From Lepidostoma basale (Eukaryota; Arthropoda; Insecta; Trichoptera; Lepidostomatidae): a DNA stretch of 64,000 nucleotides. Made by a program: the position numbers and the translations under genes. The stretch's first letter is position 1; each line of letters starts with the position of its first letter. The stretch is from positions 1,984,001 through 2,048,000 of the forward strand of contig JAHDVF020000729.1 in assembly GCA_022606425.2 (NCBI GenBank). The letters are read 5' to 3'. This document shows, in pieces, positions 21,895 through 33,015 of this stretch. The notes under the pieces were generated by a model, which was not told the origin of the DNA, made no database searches, and worked only from the letters and a program-made list of their open reading frames with translations.

Positions 21895-22290
21895 GAAATG
21901 TGGTGAAAGCGTCGCATGCAGAGAATATCGTGGACTGCAAAAAGGACGAACGACTCAGTACTCAATGAACTCAAAATAACAGGAAGACTATCTGTAATAT
22001 GCAGGTGGCGAGTAATAAGTTTCTTTGGTCACATTGCCAGGAGAGAGCTTGGTTACCTGGAAAAAGTATTGTCACAGGAAGTGTTCCAGTCAAAAGAAGT
22101 AGAGGCATATCTCCTGGGCGTTAGCGTGACCAGATTAAGGAGATGACCGGAGGAAACCTCTACTCGGCGGTGCGGACTGCGGAGAACAGATAGGATTGGA
22201 GGCGTTTTGTTTTAGCCATGGGCAGTTCCATAGATCACGACCCTCAGTAATGAGAAAACGAAGAAAAAGAAGACCTGAAGGTCTCAACTT
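21895..22290 (+). pseudogene. RT-tail family D fragment
   Basis: ISWTAKRTNDSVLNELKI, VISFFGHIARRELGYLEKVL, then shifted GRS.K.W and 'gatcacgaccctcagtaatgagaaaacg', the family D end. Broken after about 75 codons. Confidence 0.65.
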
Positions 22291-22319
22291 TGATTTTCGA
22301 AGATAACAGACAGTCATTT

Positions 22320-22400
22320 CTTAGTGCGCCCTTGGAGTAATTGATTTTACAAAACGGCGCACTTAAAATACAAATCATAATAATAATAATAATAATAACA
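22320..22400 (+). mobile_element. CR1/L2-like 3' terminus
   Basis: 'agtgcgcccttggagtaattgattttacaaaacggcgcac' followed by (AAT)n is a short 3' end like the ones at 24565-24830 and 54275-54330. Confidence 0.4.
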
Positions 22401-22424
22401 GAGTGAAAGTATCACGGTCTTTTC

Positions 22425-22640
22425 AAACTGGTAGAATTCACGTGATAATAAAAAAGGCGATTTTATGAGATTCAAAAGCTTTAAAATTGCATACCCTAAT
22501 TGGGTTCAAATAAACTCTTGTATATAAAAAATATGGAAATCAACGGGACACTACAATATTAAAGATCCATGTTGTATTCCAGGAACCAGCAAAAATGTTT
22601 CACTTTGCTGCAAACAAATCCCTGAACGGACTGAAATAAA
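22425..22640 (+). repeat. SINE body and long 3' module
   Basis: 'ctggtagaattcacgtgataataaaa' is followed by 'ttgggttcaaataaactcttgtata' and the 3' module 'aggaaccagcaaaaatgtttcactttgctgcaaacaaatcc', which is shared with 63236-63655. The tRNA-like head is lost. Confidence 0.6.
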
Positions 22641-22807
22641 AAAAATAAAAAAATACATTAGTAACATGGTAATACTCGTATACCATAGAAAATCTTACAT
22701 ATTTTCCATTACTTTATGTTGTGGATTAACGTTTGAATAATTGTGTACCCATATTTGTATTTAAATAACTTTTAAAAAACAATATATTTTCACACTTTTA
22801 TGGACTT

Positions 22808-22850
22808 TTCACAAACATGTTTCGGACAGCAGATGTCCTTCCTCAAAGTA
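22808..22850 (-). ncRNA. Hammerhead-like motif, degenerate
   Basis: The minus strand reads TTTGAGGA, GGACA...TGTCC, GAA, ACATGT, T. C3 of the core is replaced by T, so it is probably inactive. Confidence 0.35.
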
Positions 22851-22904
22851 AAAATTTAAATACGGAAAATCCACGCGTAAAATATGAATATAGAAATAAT
22901 AGTC

Positions 22905-23145
22905 AAGGAGGTATATGTAAACAAGGTAATCGGGATTAAATATAGAGAAAAGCTTAGGAAAACGTGCACTATCGGATCAATCAAATATTATATGTCGGTC
23001 ACGTGAGAAGTCGGAGAAAACGACGTCAGCACATGACAAAATCTATGAATGTTGAGGAAGCGAAAGAAGTATGCCAGGAACGAACTGTGTCGGTCCATTA
23101 TTTCTGTCTACCCCTTCAGAGAGACGACTCGATGATTAGTTAGAA
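22905..23145 (+). pseudogene. RT-tail family A fragment
   Basis: From a 'ggaggtatatgtaaac' block through 'aaaacgtgcactatcggatcaatcaaatatt' to the end 'ctaccccttcagagagacg'. Confidence 0.55.
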
Positions 23146-23699
23146 AGTTTTAAAAATATAATGTCAAAAATTTTCCAGAACCTTTAGATCCTCTTTAAAC
23201 AATGCAAGTCTGGTGTGTGCTTTATTAAATTATTTCCGTAAATAACGCAAAGCAAACCTGCCTTCCGTAATCACAATTATTTCAATTAATTTAAGCGAGT
23301 TTTTCGTAAATATGAGAAACACCCTAATTTCCGCCTCGAATTTTCCTCGCCGAACTCCTAAATATTCTTATAAAATGTGCCCAAAGGTTTAATTAAAGCA
23401 AAACGGAATTAATTTTCTTCGGAATAAAGGTCAATATTGTTACCTTCCGACTGTCATAATAGATTTCAGAATTAAATTGCGCTGTTGTTAACTTAGCTAA
23501 GGAGAAACGAAAAAAAATATCATGGCGCCCATTCTGTCTCGATCTGTTGTAATATCCGGAACTCGGAAAACGTAAGAAACTTGTTTTTCTGTACGAAAAG
23601 TATACGAGTTTAAGAAAATTACTTTTAGTATAAGTAATTCAGATGTTCCACGGAGATTTAAGCGATGGCCTGGTCTGTTAGATGTTTTTATACTTTTTA

Positions 23700-23825
23700 T
23701 TCTTCTTCAGCCTATACCCGTCCACTCCTGAACAAAGGCCTCCTTCGTTTGCTTCCACGCCACCATGATCAGGGCAATATAATAACTTGTTGCCCTGAAG
23801 CTTGGATCTAAGCAAAACTAGCTAG
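23700..23825 (+). repeat. Interspersed repeat piece
   Basis: 'cctatacccgtccactcctgaacaaaggcctcc' closely resembles a phrase widespread in insect interspersed repeats (GTCCACTGCTGGACATAGGC type). The element class is not determined. Confidence 0.35.
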
Positions 23826-23934
23826 CAACAATTTTAATAACCACCGTGCTTATATATAAAATGTTTTATTATTTAATATTTATAAGTTTAAAATGTCTAA
23901 CCACAAAGTGAGTGCTTCATAGTGATTGATAATA

Positions 23935-24310
23935 TTCGTTCTTCTTATTTCTTGTTGTAGACCTATCTGGCATGTTCTCCAGAGTGTTGCTCCTCCAGTG
24001 AGGTAGACTACCAGCTATTCATCCATCTTTTATGAGGTCTTCCTCGAGAACGAGTCCCATTAGGCTGATTATGTAGTGCAATATAGGAGAGTCTGGTGGT
24101 GTACATTCTTTGAACGTGACCGTACCAGTCCCTTTTTCGCTGTGTGCTTCACCTTATAATATCCTCAACTTCACTTATCTCTCTTATTCTGGTGTTTCTC
24201 ACGCAATCTCTCAGTGTCTTGCCTGCTATTGTACTCAGTGCCTGCATCTCGGAAGTTCTCAAAACTTGTTTGATCCTTACTGTGTCTGCCTTGCTTCGAT
24301 AATATTTCAT
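23935..24310 (-). pseudogene. RT-tail family B fragment
   Basis: The minus strand gives ADTVRIKQVLRTSEMQALST, IAGKTLRDCVRNTRIREISE, then 'DIIR' and the terminal GRPR-type block in shifted frames. Confidence 0.65.
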
Positions 24311-24564
24311 TACATAATTTATTATTACATACAACAAATGATTAAACTTGATACTCATTTGGCAATGTTTTTTTAATCACATATTTTTAAATACCGTTTT
24401 TATAACTCAAAATGTGTAAGTGAATATAATGGTAGTAATCGAAATAGGTTAACCATCAACCAAATATCAATGTTAAATTGTTTTTTTTTTACTAGCGATG
24501 GCTTGTGTACCTTAATAGGTCGATGGGAATATAGGATACGATAAGAATATGTATGACATTAATG

Positions 24565-24830
24565 TATACCCCTTCAGCCTGGAACAATCTTCCAGCGGAC
24601 CTCAAGTGCTTTAAGAATCAGTCAAAGTTTAGATCGAGACTCAAAACGCACCTTTTAAAATTATCCTTTCCTGGTGAGAAGGATTGATTGACTGCGTCAG
24701 GCGCAGTCCTCATATTAATAATGTTTATTTTTTAACTAGTTAATAAAATGGACCGGTTTCTACAGCGCCCCTGAGATGAATAATTCATAAAAATGGCGCT
24801 CTATAAATTATCCAATTTATTATTATACCC
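24565..24830 (+). pseudogene. CR1/L2-group element 3' end
   Basis: SAWNNLPADLKCFKNQSKFR and SRLKTHLLKL before a TGA are the C-terminal words of CR1/L2-group reverse transcriptases. The UTR 'acagcgcccctgagatgaataa...atggcgctctataaa' ends in ATT repeats. Confidence 0.65.
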
Positions 24831-25295
24831 TTATGTATGGAAGCTAAGCATGGAACTGGCAAATAAGAATGAAAGTAGAATAAATGCAGTAGAAATGTGA
24901 TCTCTTAGACGCATGTGTAGAGATAATCTGTATATGTGAGTGTCGAATGAAAATATAAGAAGTGAATGCGGCGCGAATGATTGGGTTATGAACAAAATAA
25001 TGAAAGGATCATTATGATGGTCTGGACACATATACTCGTATATGTAAAGAATGAATGAAGAAAGAATGGTAAAAAAGTATACGTTAACGATGTAAATGGA
25101 ACTAGAAATAGAGGAAGACCGAGGAAAACGTGGCACGATCAAATAAATCAAATATTGAATGTCGGCCACGCGAGGAGTCAGAGAAATCGACGTGCGTGCA
25201 TGACACGATGCATGAATGTTGAGGAAGCGAGAGAAATTGAAACTGTTCATTATTTCTGCCTACCCCTTAGGGGGGACGGCGTGATGGTTAGTTAA
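24830..25295 (+). pseudogene. RT-tail family A copy
   Basis: Starts 'cccttatgtatggaagc' and ends 'ggggacggcgtgatggttagtta'. A TACTCGTA scar (25033-25040) interrupts 'cacatat|atgtaaagaatg'. Frames are broken. Confidence 0.7.
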
Positions 25296-25299
25296 TCAT

Positions 25300-25515
25300 G
25301 TCAGTGACCTTTGTTTTTTCTCTCACCGTATCGTTTCTGACTCTGTATCTTAAGCTTATTCCCAATATGGCTCTTTCCATGGCTTTTTGGGTCACTCGTA
25401 TTTTCTCTGCACTTTGTTTGGACAATGTAACAGTTTCAAGACAATAAGTACCAACTGACAGAACGCAGGCTTCATAGACTTTTTGTTTCAGGTTGATCGG
25501 TATTTTCCCTATTAT
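25300..25515 (-). pseudogene. RT-tail family E fragment
   Basis: The minus strand encodes 'LKQKVYEACVLSVGTYCLET'-like, 'KVQRKYE.PKSHGKSHIGN'-like and 'LRYRVRNDTV' words, the segment upstream of the 49090 copy. Confidence 0.55.
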
Positions 25516-25599
25516 TATTACTAATTATTATTGGTAATTTAATGTTATTAAAATATTGTGTACAAATGTTTCGGTTTGTAAGAGTCAAGTAAAATGATT

Positions 25600-26200
25600 A
25601 GAACTAACTAACTAACCATCACGCCGTCTCCCCGGAGGGGTAGGCAGAAAATAATGGAACGCCGGACTGTTCTGTCCTGACATACTTCTCTCGATTCTTC
25701 TACATTCATATATCTTGTCATGCACGCACGTCGTGATCGACATCACGTGACCGACATTCAAAATTTGATTGATTTGATCGTGCCACGTTTTCCTCGGTCG
25801 ACCTCTATTTCTAACTCCGTTCACGCCGTTTACATATACCTTCTTTACCATTCTGTCTTCACTCATTCTTTCCATATGTCCAAACTATCTTAATGACCCT
25901 TTCCTTATTTTGTTCATAACACTTTCATCCGCACCACATTCACTTCTAATACTTGCATTTGTCACTCTATCATATACAGATTTATCACACATTCGTCTTA
26001 GAGATCTCATTTCTACTGCATTTAATCTACTTTTATCCTTCTTTTGCCAGTTCCGTGCTTCAGTTCCATACTTAAGGGTCGGTACAAGAACACCATTATG
26101 CACTGCCATCTCAGCTTTTTTGGATAGGGTTTTCAACCAACCCTTCTTTCAATGTCTTTCTCCACCCTTCCATTCTTTGAAAACATACTTCCTAAATAAA
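25600..26200 (-). pseudogene. RT-tail family A copy next to the host terminal exon
   Basis: The minus strand runs from tail AACTAACTAACC (25604-25616) through KTWHDQINQILNVGHV, SLRRMCDKSVYDRV and MAVHNGVLVPTLKYG to about 26200, only about 50 bp before the host acceptor. Two open pieces (25612-25875 and 25885-26136) are joined by a frameshift. Confidence 0.75.
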
Positions 26201-26250
26201 TAAATTCATCCAAATGATCATTTCAATTAAAAGATATTGTCTGGCTTCAG

Positions 26251-26484
26251 GTGACGGCGTGCCACTGCCGCGTGAACAAGACGTACCAGCGCTGGATCTC
26301 GCGGCTGTACCCGCGCGGCTGCCCCGCCGCGGCGCCCGGCCCGCCGCACCACTGGCTGTCGGACAAGCCGCCGCCGCCCGCGCCGCACGCGCCCCACCGC
26401 GCCGCGCTGCCGCCTATCGACACCGCCGACATGTACTACACGCTGGACTTCAGCGACAGCCAGAGCTCGCCGCTCATCCAGTAG
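26251..26484 (+). CDS. Terminal exon: end of transmembrane helix and cytoplasmic tail
   Basis: It follows the acceptor tgtctggcttcag and continues, in phase 0, the helix begun at 1447-1616: AIVGVV|VTACHC. The tail reads CRVNKTYQRWISRLYPRGC, then a very G+C-rich Pro/Ala/His stretch, then IDTADMYYTLDFSDSQSSPL and IQ stop (TAG 26482-26484). Cysteines just inside the membrane could be palmitoylated, and the YY near the C-terminus could be a phosphorylation or sorting site (inference). The codon bias is strongly G/C-ending, unlike all surrounding DNA. No canonical AATAAA occurs in the first repeat-free part of the 3' side (26485-26660), so the polyadenylation site is unknown. Confidence 0.8.
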   Translation: MTACHCRVNKTYQRWISRLYPRGCPAAAPGPPHHWLSDKPPPPAPHAPHRAALPPIDTADMYYTLDFSDSQSSPLIQ

Positions 26485-26664
26485 GGGCGGCACTGCCTCA
26501 CGAAGTTCTGAATCGTGATTGACTCTTGTGATAGACTAAATAGTGCGCGGGGTGATATACTAAACGAATAGCTCCTGAATGTTAAGAAAGAATCTTAAAA
26601 GAATTGAAAAAAAAAGAAAATCATACAAATCTATCATTGGCTCATTTTTATCAGATAATCCATT

Positions 26665-26865
26665 GTTTTGGAGTAAACACTTTGATATTTCAACATTATC
26701 AACTGTTTAATTGAAACACTGTAATAATATCACAATTGATTTATTTTAAATGAAATTGTCACTCCTAATTATGCTAACATTGGTTAGTGAAACAACTGTC
26801 GCGACAATTTTTTAGAAATATTATATTATATCAGTGTTTCAATTAAAAAGGTTCATTAATTATCG
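26665..26865. mobile_element. GGCCGAAACACT foldback element
   Basis: 'ccattgttttggagtaaacactttgatatttcaacattatc' is the left end. Internal 'aatatcacaattga', 'gtgaaacaactgtcgcgac' and an inverted 'cagtgtttcaatta' follow. It lies in or just after the 3' UTR of the membrane-protein gene. Confidence 0.55.
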
Positions 26866-27044
26866 ACGTATTTTTTAGTTTACAATGTGGGTTTATTTTA
26901 TGAATAATTTTATTATCTTGCAGAAGAAAGAATGATCCGTTGTTGATGCTTAAATGATTATGTTAATATATTCGCTTTCACTTTTGTTGTAGATTCACAT
27001 TTGGATAAATTGAATTGCACTTCATATGTTTTTTTTATATACTT

Positions 27045-27345
27045 AGTATTCTTAACAACACTCACTTTATTAAAAAAATAAAAATTAAATACCAAACATG
27101 TTTCGGACCAACAAGCCCTTCATCAGTGATATTATATTTAAAATATTATAATTTTTTTTTTAAATGCGGTCAGTTTTGACAGATGTAAATATTTTTTAAA
27201 CATCTGTCAAACTGACCACATTTCTAAAAAAATTATAATATTTTAAATATTTATCTTTATATAATATATATAAAAATATAAACATTAAACATCTACAACA
27301 CAAAGTAATGGCGAATATAGAAAAAATACACTTCATATTTTCACT
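27045..27345. mobile_element. Hammerhead-foldback element
   Basis: Left end 'aacaacactcacttta', a minus-strand hammerhead-like motif (27089-27132), a central hairpin ('ggtcagttttgacagatgt' against 'acatctgtcaaactgacc'), then 'catctacaacacaaagtaatggcgaatat'. The right-arm ribozyme motif is lost. Confidence 0.65.
27089..27132 (-). ncRNA. Hammerhead-ribozyme-like motif, best core
   Basis: The minus strand reads ATATCA, CTGATGA, an extra A, GGGC...GTCC, GAA, palindrome ACATGT, U, then TGGTAT. Stem I (ATATCA with TGGTAT) pairs over six positions with one G-U. All invariant core bases are present, apart from the extra A before stem II. Confidence 0.6.
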
Positions 27346-27379
27346 TACACTTTATGTTTTGGTTGTGACCCAGCCTTTT

Positions 27380-27510
27380 TCTATACTTCTTCTACTTCTC
27401 GGCGCTTCATCACAGTGTGGGACTTGGTTTCCTCCACAACAGTCCTCCACTGGCTTCTGTCCCTGGCCATCTCTCTCCATAATCCAGCTCTTTCCATTTT
27501 CTCCCAGTCT
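27380..27510 (-). pseudogene. RT-tail family F fragment
   Basis: The minus strand gives a 'W.KMERAGLWREMARDRSQW' segment followed by VEETKSHT. The plus-strand partner is at 47600-47750. Confidence 0.5.
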
Positions 27511-27519
27511 TTTTCAGAA

Positions 27520-27670
27520 TGAAAACGACTGTTTTCCATAAGTTTAATTTATAGGACGACATGTTTCTCCTGTTTAAAGTGTTATCAAATGTCATCAAAT
27601 TTCTAGAAAACATACCTTTTCATTGGTATTAATTATTTAATATGGAGTTTTACATCATTGTTCAAGAAAC
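27520..27670 (+). mobile_element. GAAAACG foldback MITE
   Basis: The arms 'aatgaaaacgactgttttccataag' and 'tttctagaaaacataccttttcatt' are inverted. The trailing 'ttcaagaaacaataaa' block is shared with 41110 and 54630. Confidence 0.6.
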
Positions 27671-27944
27671 AATAAATAGACGCAATTATATTTATTACCA
27701 TGTTAAGTTATTACTTTTACTTACTCATGCAGCTTCTCTGTATCCAATTAATCTCTGTATGCTTTCTTCTGTATCCAATTTTCTTCAGTTATTAAGAATT
27801 CCAAAAATTTATAAATTTAGATTAATTATAAAATCCTTTTTTATGAATATTTTAATCATTTTATATAAAAATATAAATTTATTCAAATAAAAATTATTAT
27901 TGCTTGAATGTTTTGGAACAAGTAAATCGATCATTTATTCAAGA

Positions 27945-28195
27945 ATTAATTGTATCTCAATAGAGACGACGATGCAAATTGGAAACAGAATAAGGTTGAT
28001 CGCGGTGTTTACAGGACTCATGACCTGCCATTGGTTGGGTTAAGCGCACGCTTTATATAATACGACATTCCCCATTCCACATTTTTTTTTCTTATGACCA
28101 CCATGTCTGACAATTTTGTATATATGTTAATCTGCAATACCACCCTTTGCATGGTAGTTTATTCAATCTACACACTAACGCCATCTATGAAGATT
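27945..28195 (+). repeat. AGACG-family repeat
   Basis: From 'attaattgtatctcaatagagacg' to 'ctaacgccatctatgaag'. It shares with 62864 the 'gcatggtagtttattcaatctacaca' end, so these two are one subfamily. Confidence 0.8.
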
Positions 28196-28734
28196 ATATT
28201 ATATTTAAGTATTTATTGTTTATTATATTTAAGTATTTATTTAAGTATTTATTGTTTATTCATATTTTTTCAATTCTTATAAGATTATATTAAATTGAGA
28301 TTTACTGATGTAAAACATGGATTAGAAATATTAATATTAAAACGCACATAAAGCAGTCCAGTGCTTACTACCATCGTAATTGATTTAATAATATTATGAG
28401 GCATGAAATACAGGTAAATCTCAATTATTGTGATGAAAAATGTTAATGAAATATTAGGTAAGAAATAAATAAATAATTTCACACCCCCGGGATGAAATGT
28501 AAAAAAAAGGTATGAAAACGAAGTTAATGAGTCTCGCTTCGGAGTTGTTATGCGATAGTCAAGTCAATCGGTGTAGACCACACATTGTTAATATAGCGTC
28601 TCTTTATAATTTGAAGCTTCTATTTCTGATAATTAATAACTTTTCATGCCGTAGGAACAAACAGTTGTTTATATTAGATATCTAAAAACTTGCTACATTG
28701 CATCATTATATTTTTATTTATCACCTTTATCAAT

Positions 28735-29215
28735 GAAAGCAAAAATGGCCGTTCACAGTGGAGTTTTAGTACCAACCATTATATTTGGAAGCAAAGCATG
28801 AAACTTGAAGAAAAAGAATGAGAGCAGAATAAATGCGAAAGAGGTGAGATCCCTTAGACGTATGTGTTAAAACAATGTATATTTAATGAAGGAATATAGA
28901 GCGGAAGAAAGCATTATGAACAAAATTATGAATGAATTAGTTTGGACATATATGGATTGCATTGATGATGGAAGAATTGTTAAGACGATGTGAATGGATG
29001 ACGGAGTCGTTGGAGATCGAGGAGATCTTTCCATGACAAATTAATAAAAAATCAAAGGTCGGCCATGTTAGAAGTCGGTAGAATCGACGTGCGTGTATGA
29101 CCCGCTGTATGAATGTGGAGGATTCTAAAGAGATGTGACAGGATTTTGTGGTGTGGCGGTCGTTTCTCTCTGCCTCACCCTTCGGGGAAACGGGGTATTG
29201 GTTCATTGTTGTTGC
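28735..29215 (+). pseudogene. RT-tail family A, diverged copy
   Basis: 'gaaagcaaaaatggccgttcacagtggagttttagtacc' to 'tctgcctcaccc'. It shares a diverged subfamily with 52540 ('atgaaagcaaaaatg', 'gaggtgtgtcagga'). Confidence 0.6.
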
Positions 29216-29229
29216 TGTACTACAATTCA

Positions 29230-32200
29230 TTCTGGAATAGAATTTGATCCGAGGATAAAAAAATAATTGAAATCGCGTTTGTTTCTGTAAATATTCAGAT
29301 GTAAATAATTTTTTTTTTTTACTTGGCAATCGTGCGGAATAGAAAATTTAAATCGACAACGTAATGGAGTATTGTAGGTTATAGTAATGAAGCAATTTAC
29401 CAACGGATTATTAAAAAAAAACGTAATGTAAACATGTAAAAAGTACGTAAATCAATCAGTTTTATTCGGATATTAAACACTTTTTAGATGTTTGAAATCT
29501 AAATGTAGAAGGCTATGTAAAGATCGACAAAAAGTTGTTTGGATAAAATGCGAAATGGATAGAAAATTGAATAGACCGTTAATATTTTGCTTTGAACTTG
29601 TTTATTTGAAAAAAAAGTATCCCGTAAAGAAAATAGGCATTTTCATTTCCATAGAGCTGCTACAATATTAACGATGTTCAGGGTTTCGCTATTGTGCTAT
29701 GAGAGAAATAAAAGCATACGCAAATCAAGTTGTTTATTAAATTATTCATAAAAGTTCATTGTAAATAATTGAAATGAATAAACATACTTTATTAATTATA
29801 CATTTAAAGTTTTGATCCATTTGTTCTTTTAGTTTTAACCAGAAGATGGCAGGGTACTTGCCTAAAACGGTTGAAAGAAAAAAAAAATAGTCGTATTAAA
29901 CAATATTTCAAAGAATTTATTTATTTATTTATTAACTGTTCTAGTTTTATTTTTTTACATTTAATAAGACAACGGTATGTAATTTTTTTTATCGAAAACT
30001 TTATTTTGAAAAAATACGTGATTTTTTTAAATCCAATGAAGAAAATCAAAAAATAAATTTGCGTTAAATAATAACATCAATGGGATAAAAAGTATTTATT
30101 ATTAAAAAATAAACTACAATTGAATATCATTATACTGCCGAATCAAACGTACAGACAAAGTTAATAAAATTAGAACAAAAAAAAAAAATTATACTGTTTT
30201 AATTCCTAGAAACTTATTGAAGAGAAAAATGTTCATGTTTATATTACAATACAGCATTCCGTTGACTCTTTTGAAACAAAATAATAAAACATCTTTTGAT
30301 TTATTTTATTTCTCTCATTGCTGAAACAGTAGTCAAAGTATATGGAAGAAAGTTACTATAGAGATTGGGCTTGCTCAAATACCAGTCCAGGTAGCCCGGA
30401 GGTATATTTGAATTAGAGATTTACCATTTTTTCTCAAAAATCAAGAATATTTAAAATTTACTTACATTAAATTTATGTGTACACGTAAAAAATAAATACG
30501 AAACATTCTCTTAGATACAATCAAACTTTGAAAACAATGAAATAAAAAAGTGTACGTTTTACTTTGTTTCAATAAAACTTAAAACATTGAAAGAGAATTT
30601 TAATTTAAAATGTAATGCTAATAATACAAGTAATTTTGTTGATGTCAAAGTGTAACGATCCTTGTTTTTATTTTAATAATGTTTAACGTTATTAAAAACT
30701 TATTATATTACTGTAAGATTGTTCAGTTAATTAAAAAAGAGTAAAAACGCCAATTGAAATGAAAAAAAATATATTAATTCGTCTGTTTTAAATTAATTAT
30801 CTTGAATTTCGTTAGAGCATACGATAAAAAAAATAACTCAAATTATATTTTTAAATTATTTCGTTGTAATTATTCATTTTGTTGTATATTTATATTCATT
30901 TTACCCCTAGCATTAATAATTGTAAAATATTATCTTGTAAGATAGTTAAATGCTATGGACAAGCACGGAAATAAATAAATCTGTTTTATTACGTGTTTGC
31001 GATCAGATTAATTTCGTGTGTACCGTGTCGAGGCAATAAAAAGTTGCCATAGGTTTAAAAAAATGCTCCTTGAATGTTTGAAGTGTACTCTAATATGTCA
31101 ATGTTACCTTCATATTATATTTTATCCCTTAAATAACGCTATTTGTAAAAAATGTAGAATTAGGTACTGTGTATTGATTCATTTATGATGGCGTAATACA
31201 AATATAACTATTTTAAATGAGTTTCTTAATTATAGGCGAATTTCTTAAAATTCCAGATTAAACATCGTGTTATATGTAAAGGTGCGTGCGTGCTACATAC
31301 GTTTTTCAAAATACTAGCCTGATATAAAAAACCGTGATGTTATTTAAAAAAAGGAAAATAAATTCATGCGAGAAGAGTTATCTATTGGATGTGTGCCATA
31401 TATGTTTTCTTGCTCGATCATCAAGCGTGTAAGCGAGATGCACTACTTGTGACACAGAAAGTATTTAAATTCGAACATTTAATTTTTATGCTACGATGTT
31501 CGTTGTAAGCACTTGTTGATGGTTTCTTATAATACGAGTTATAACAAATCATCGAAATATTTAAAAAATAACATTTTATTTATTAAAACATTGTTTTAGT
31601 CACTCGTATATAAATTTAAAATAATTTTCCGCATTTCGATGCCCAAAATTTATCACATTTGAAAGATATTGTATTAATAGACACACAAAAACAGATTAAA
31701 TATGGTAAATATTAATATCAGTTAATCAAACTAATATCTGTTTCAAACAATGAAAAAATAAAAACAGGTATCCTTAGAAGTTAACATATTTACCAATTAC
31801 AAATTATTTTCAAAGCGCATTAATAATAAAATCTTAAAGTTTTGTTTGGGGCATGTTTATATAAATATTATAACATAATTGATGGAAAAAATCTATTCTT
31901 ATTGTGTTTCACTTCTGTCAATGTTACGCCATTGTAAATCTCATTAATACAAATAATTCCTGTGTGATTGTGCCAAATACATTTATTTTATGAAACTGCA
32001 TAGCTTATTTTTGGAGGCTCTGAAAATATACGTAAGTTATTTTAGAAAATCTACAAAGTTACAAAAAAAAACTGCTCTGCGACTTTTATTATTACTACTG
32101 TAAAATTTGTTCTTCTGATAATCCGAAATGTTTGAATAAATAAAATTGATGTAATATTAATGCTTTTTATTATTCAAAATCCTTTCTCATGTAATCAGTT

Positions 32201-32330
32201 AAAAACTCTGGTACTGATTTTTTACCAAATACTACAACATTCAAAACCTGATAGATGTTTCTAACTATGAAATCAAACTATTGAAGTAAAGCAAATAACG
32301 AAACTAACTGACCAAAACTCTGTATGTAAA
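29230..32330. other. 3.1 kb without recognisable repeats or genes
   Basis: A+T-rich sequence with no copy of any of the dispersed families and no supported frame. It contains AATAAA-type strings (for example near 30980 and 31040). It could be a long 3' UTR or conserved flank of the membrane-protein gene; nothing in the sequence proves this. Confidence 0.4.
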
Positions 32331-32344
32331 CATGATTGTGCTTC

Positions 32345-32540
32345 TTACAAAAGCGTTTTATAATATCTGTCAGATCATGTAAACAATTTTATAATTTTTA
32401 AAATATGTATCACTGAAGAAGGACTGGTTGTCCGAAACATGTCTGTGTTATTTGAATTTTTTAAATGTAAGTGTTGTATAAACAAAGTACATAAAAAAAG
32501 AAAAAGAGAAATAAAGCAATTACAACACAAAGTATGGCAA
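32345..32540 (+). mobile_element. Hammerhead-foldback family, single arm
   Basis: 'tctgtcagatcatgtaaacaattttataat', the hammerhead-like motif, then 'gtaagtgttgtataaacaaagta' and 'agcaattacaacacaaagtatggc'. Confidence 0.6.
32407..32449 (+). ncRNA. Hammerhead-ribozyme-like motif
   Basis: CTGAAGA (32413-32419; position 7 is variable in hammerheads), GGAC...GTCC stem II, GAA, ACATGT palindrome, C at the cleavage position. Stem I here is weak: only two contiguous pairs. Confidence 0.5.
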
Positions 32541-32739
32541 ATATATAAGACACATTAATAATATTTAAAAATAATAAATAAAAAAATACATAATTAAAAA
32601 ACTTTTTCACGTATTCCTGTGTGCCTTTCGTATCCAATCATAAAAAATTCTTCGAATGTCATTAGACTATCGTGTGGGATGTTTCCTTCTGTTTCTTCTG
32701 TCCTCAATAAGGTCTTCATTTCATCATCATTCTGGTCCT

Positions 32740-32990
32740 TCTGTCGTCTACTAATCTAGCAACATGTCCCGTAAATGACCATTTGAGTTAAGCTACCATT
32801 TTGATGACATCCGTTCGCGAGGTCTCCACTCCACCACCCTTCTAGTCCATCTTTTGTTTACCAATCTAACAACACGTCTTCCAAAGGACCATTTGAGTTT
32901 AGCTACCATTTCGACGACATCCATTACTCCCGACCTTCTACGTATTTCAGTATTTTCTATCCGGTCGGAGAATCTTACATATAGCATGAT
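32740..32990 (-). pseudogene. RT-tail family E fragment
   Basis: The minus strand gives MLYVRFSDRIENTEIRRRSG, VVEMVAKLKW and RRVVEWRPRERM. A second, shorter copy of the same block follows within it (32720-32800 against 32860-32930). Confidence 0.55.
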
Positions 32991-33015
32991 AACGTCATTT
33001 GATTCTTAAAATTAT

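Larger units (their letters stand above)
1617..26250 (+). other. 24.6 kb phase-0 intron filled with repeats
   Basis: It starts GTAAGG and ends with tgtctggcttcag. It holds a Transib element, dozens of retrotransposon tails, SINEs and MITEs. The region between about 23150 and 23700 is free of recognisable repeats and may include conserved regulatory sequence, but nothing specific can be named. Confidence 0.7.

Noticed and set aside
26227..26493. Long minus-strand frames rich in Arg/Gly/Ala opposite the terminal exon
   Set aside because: Shadow frames of the very G+C-rich plus-strand exon, which alone has splice signals and a fitting helix.
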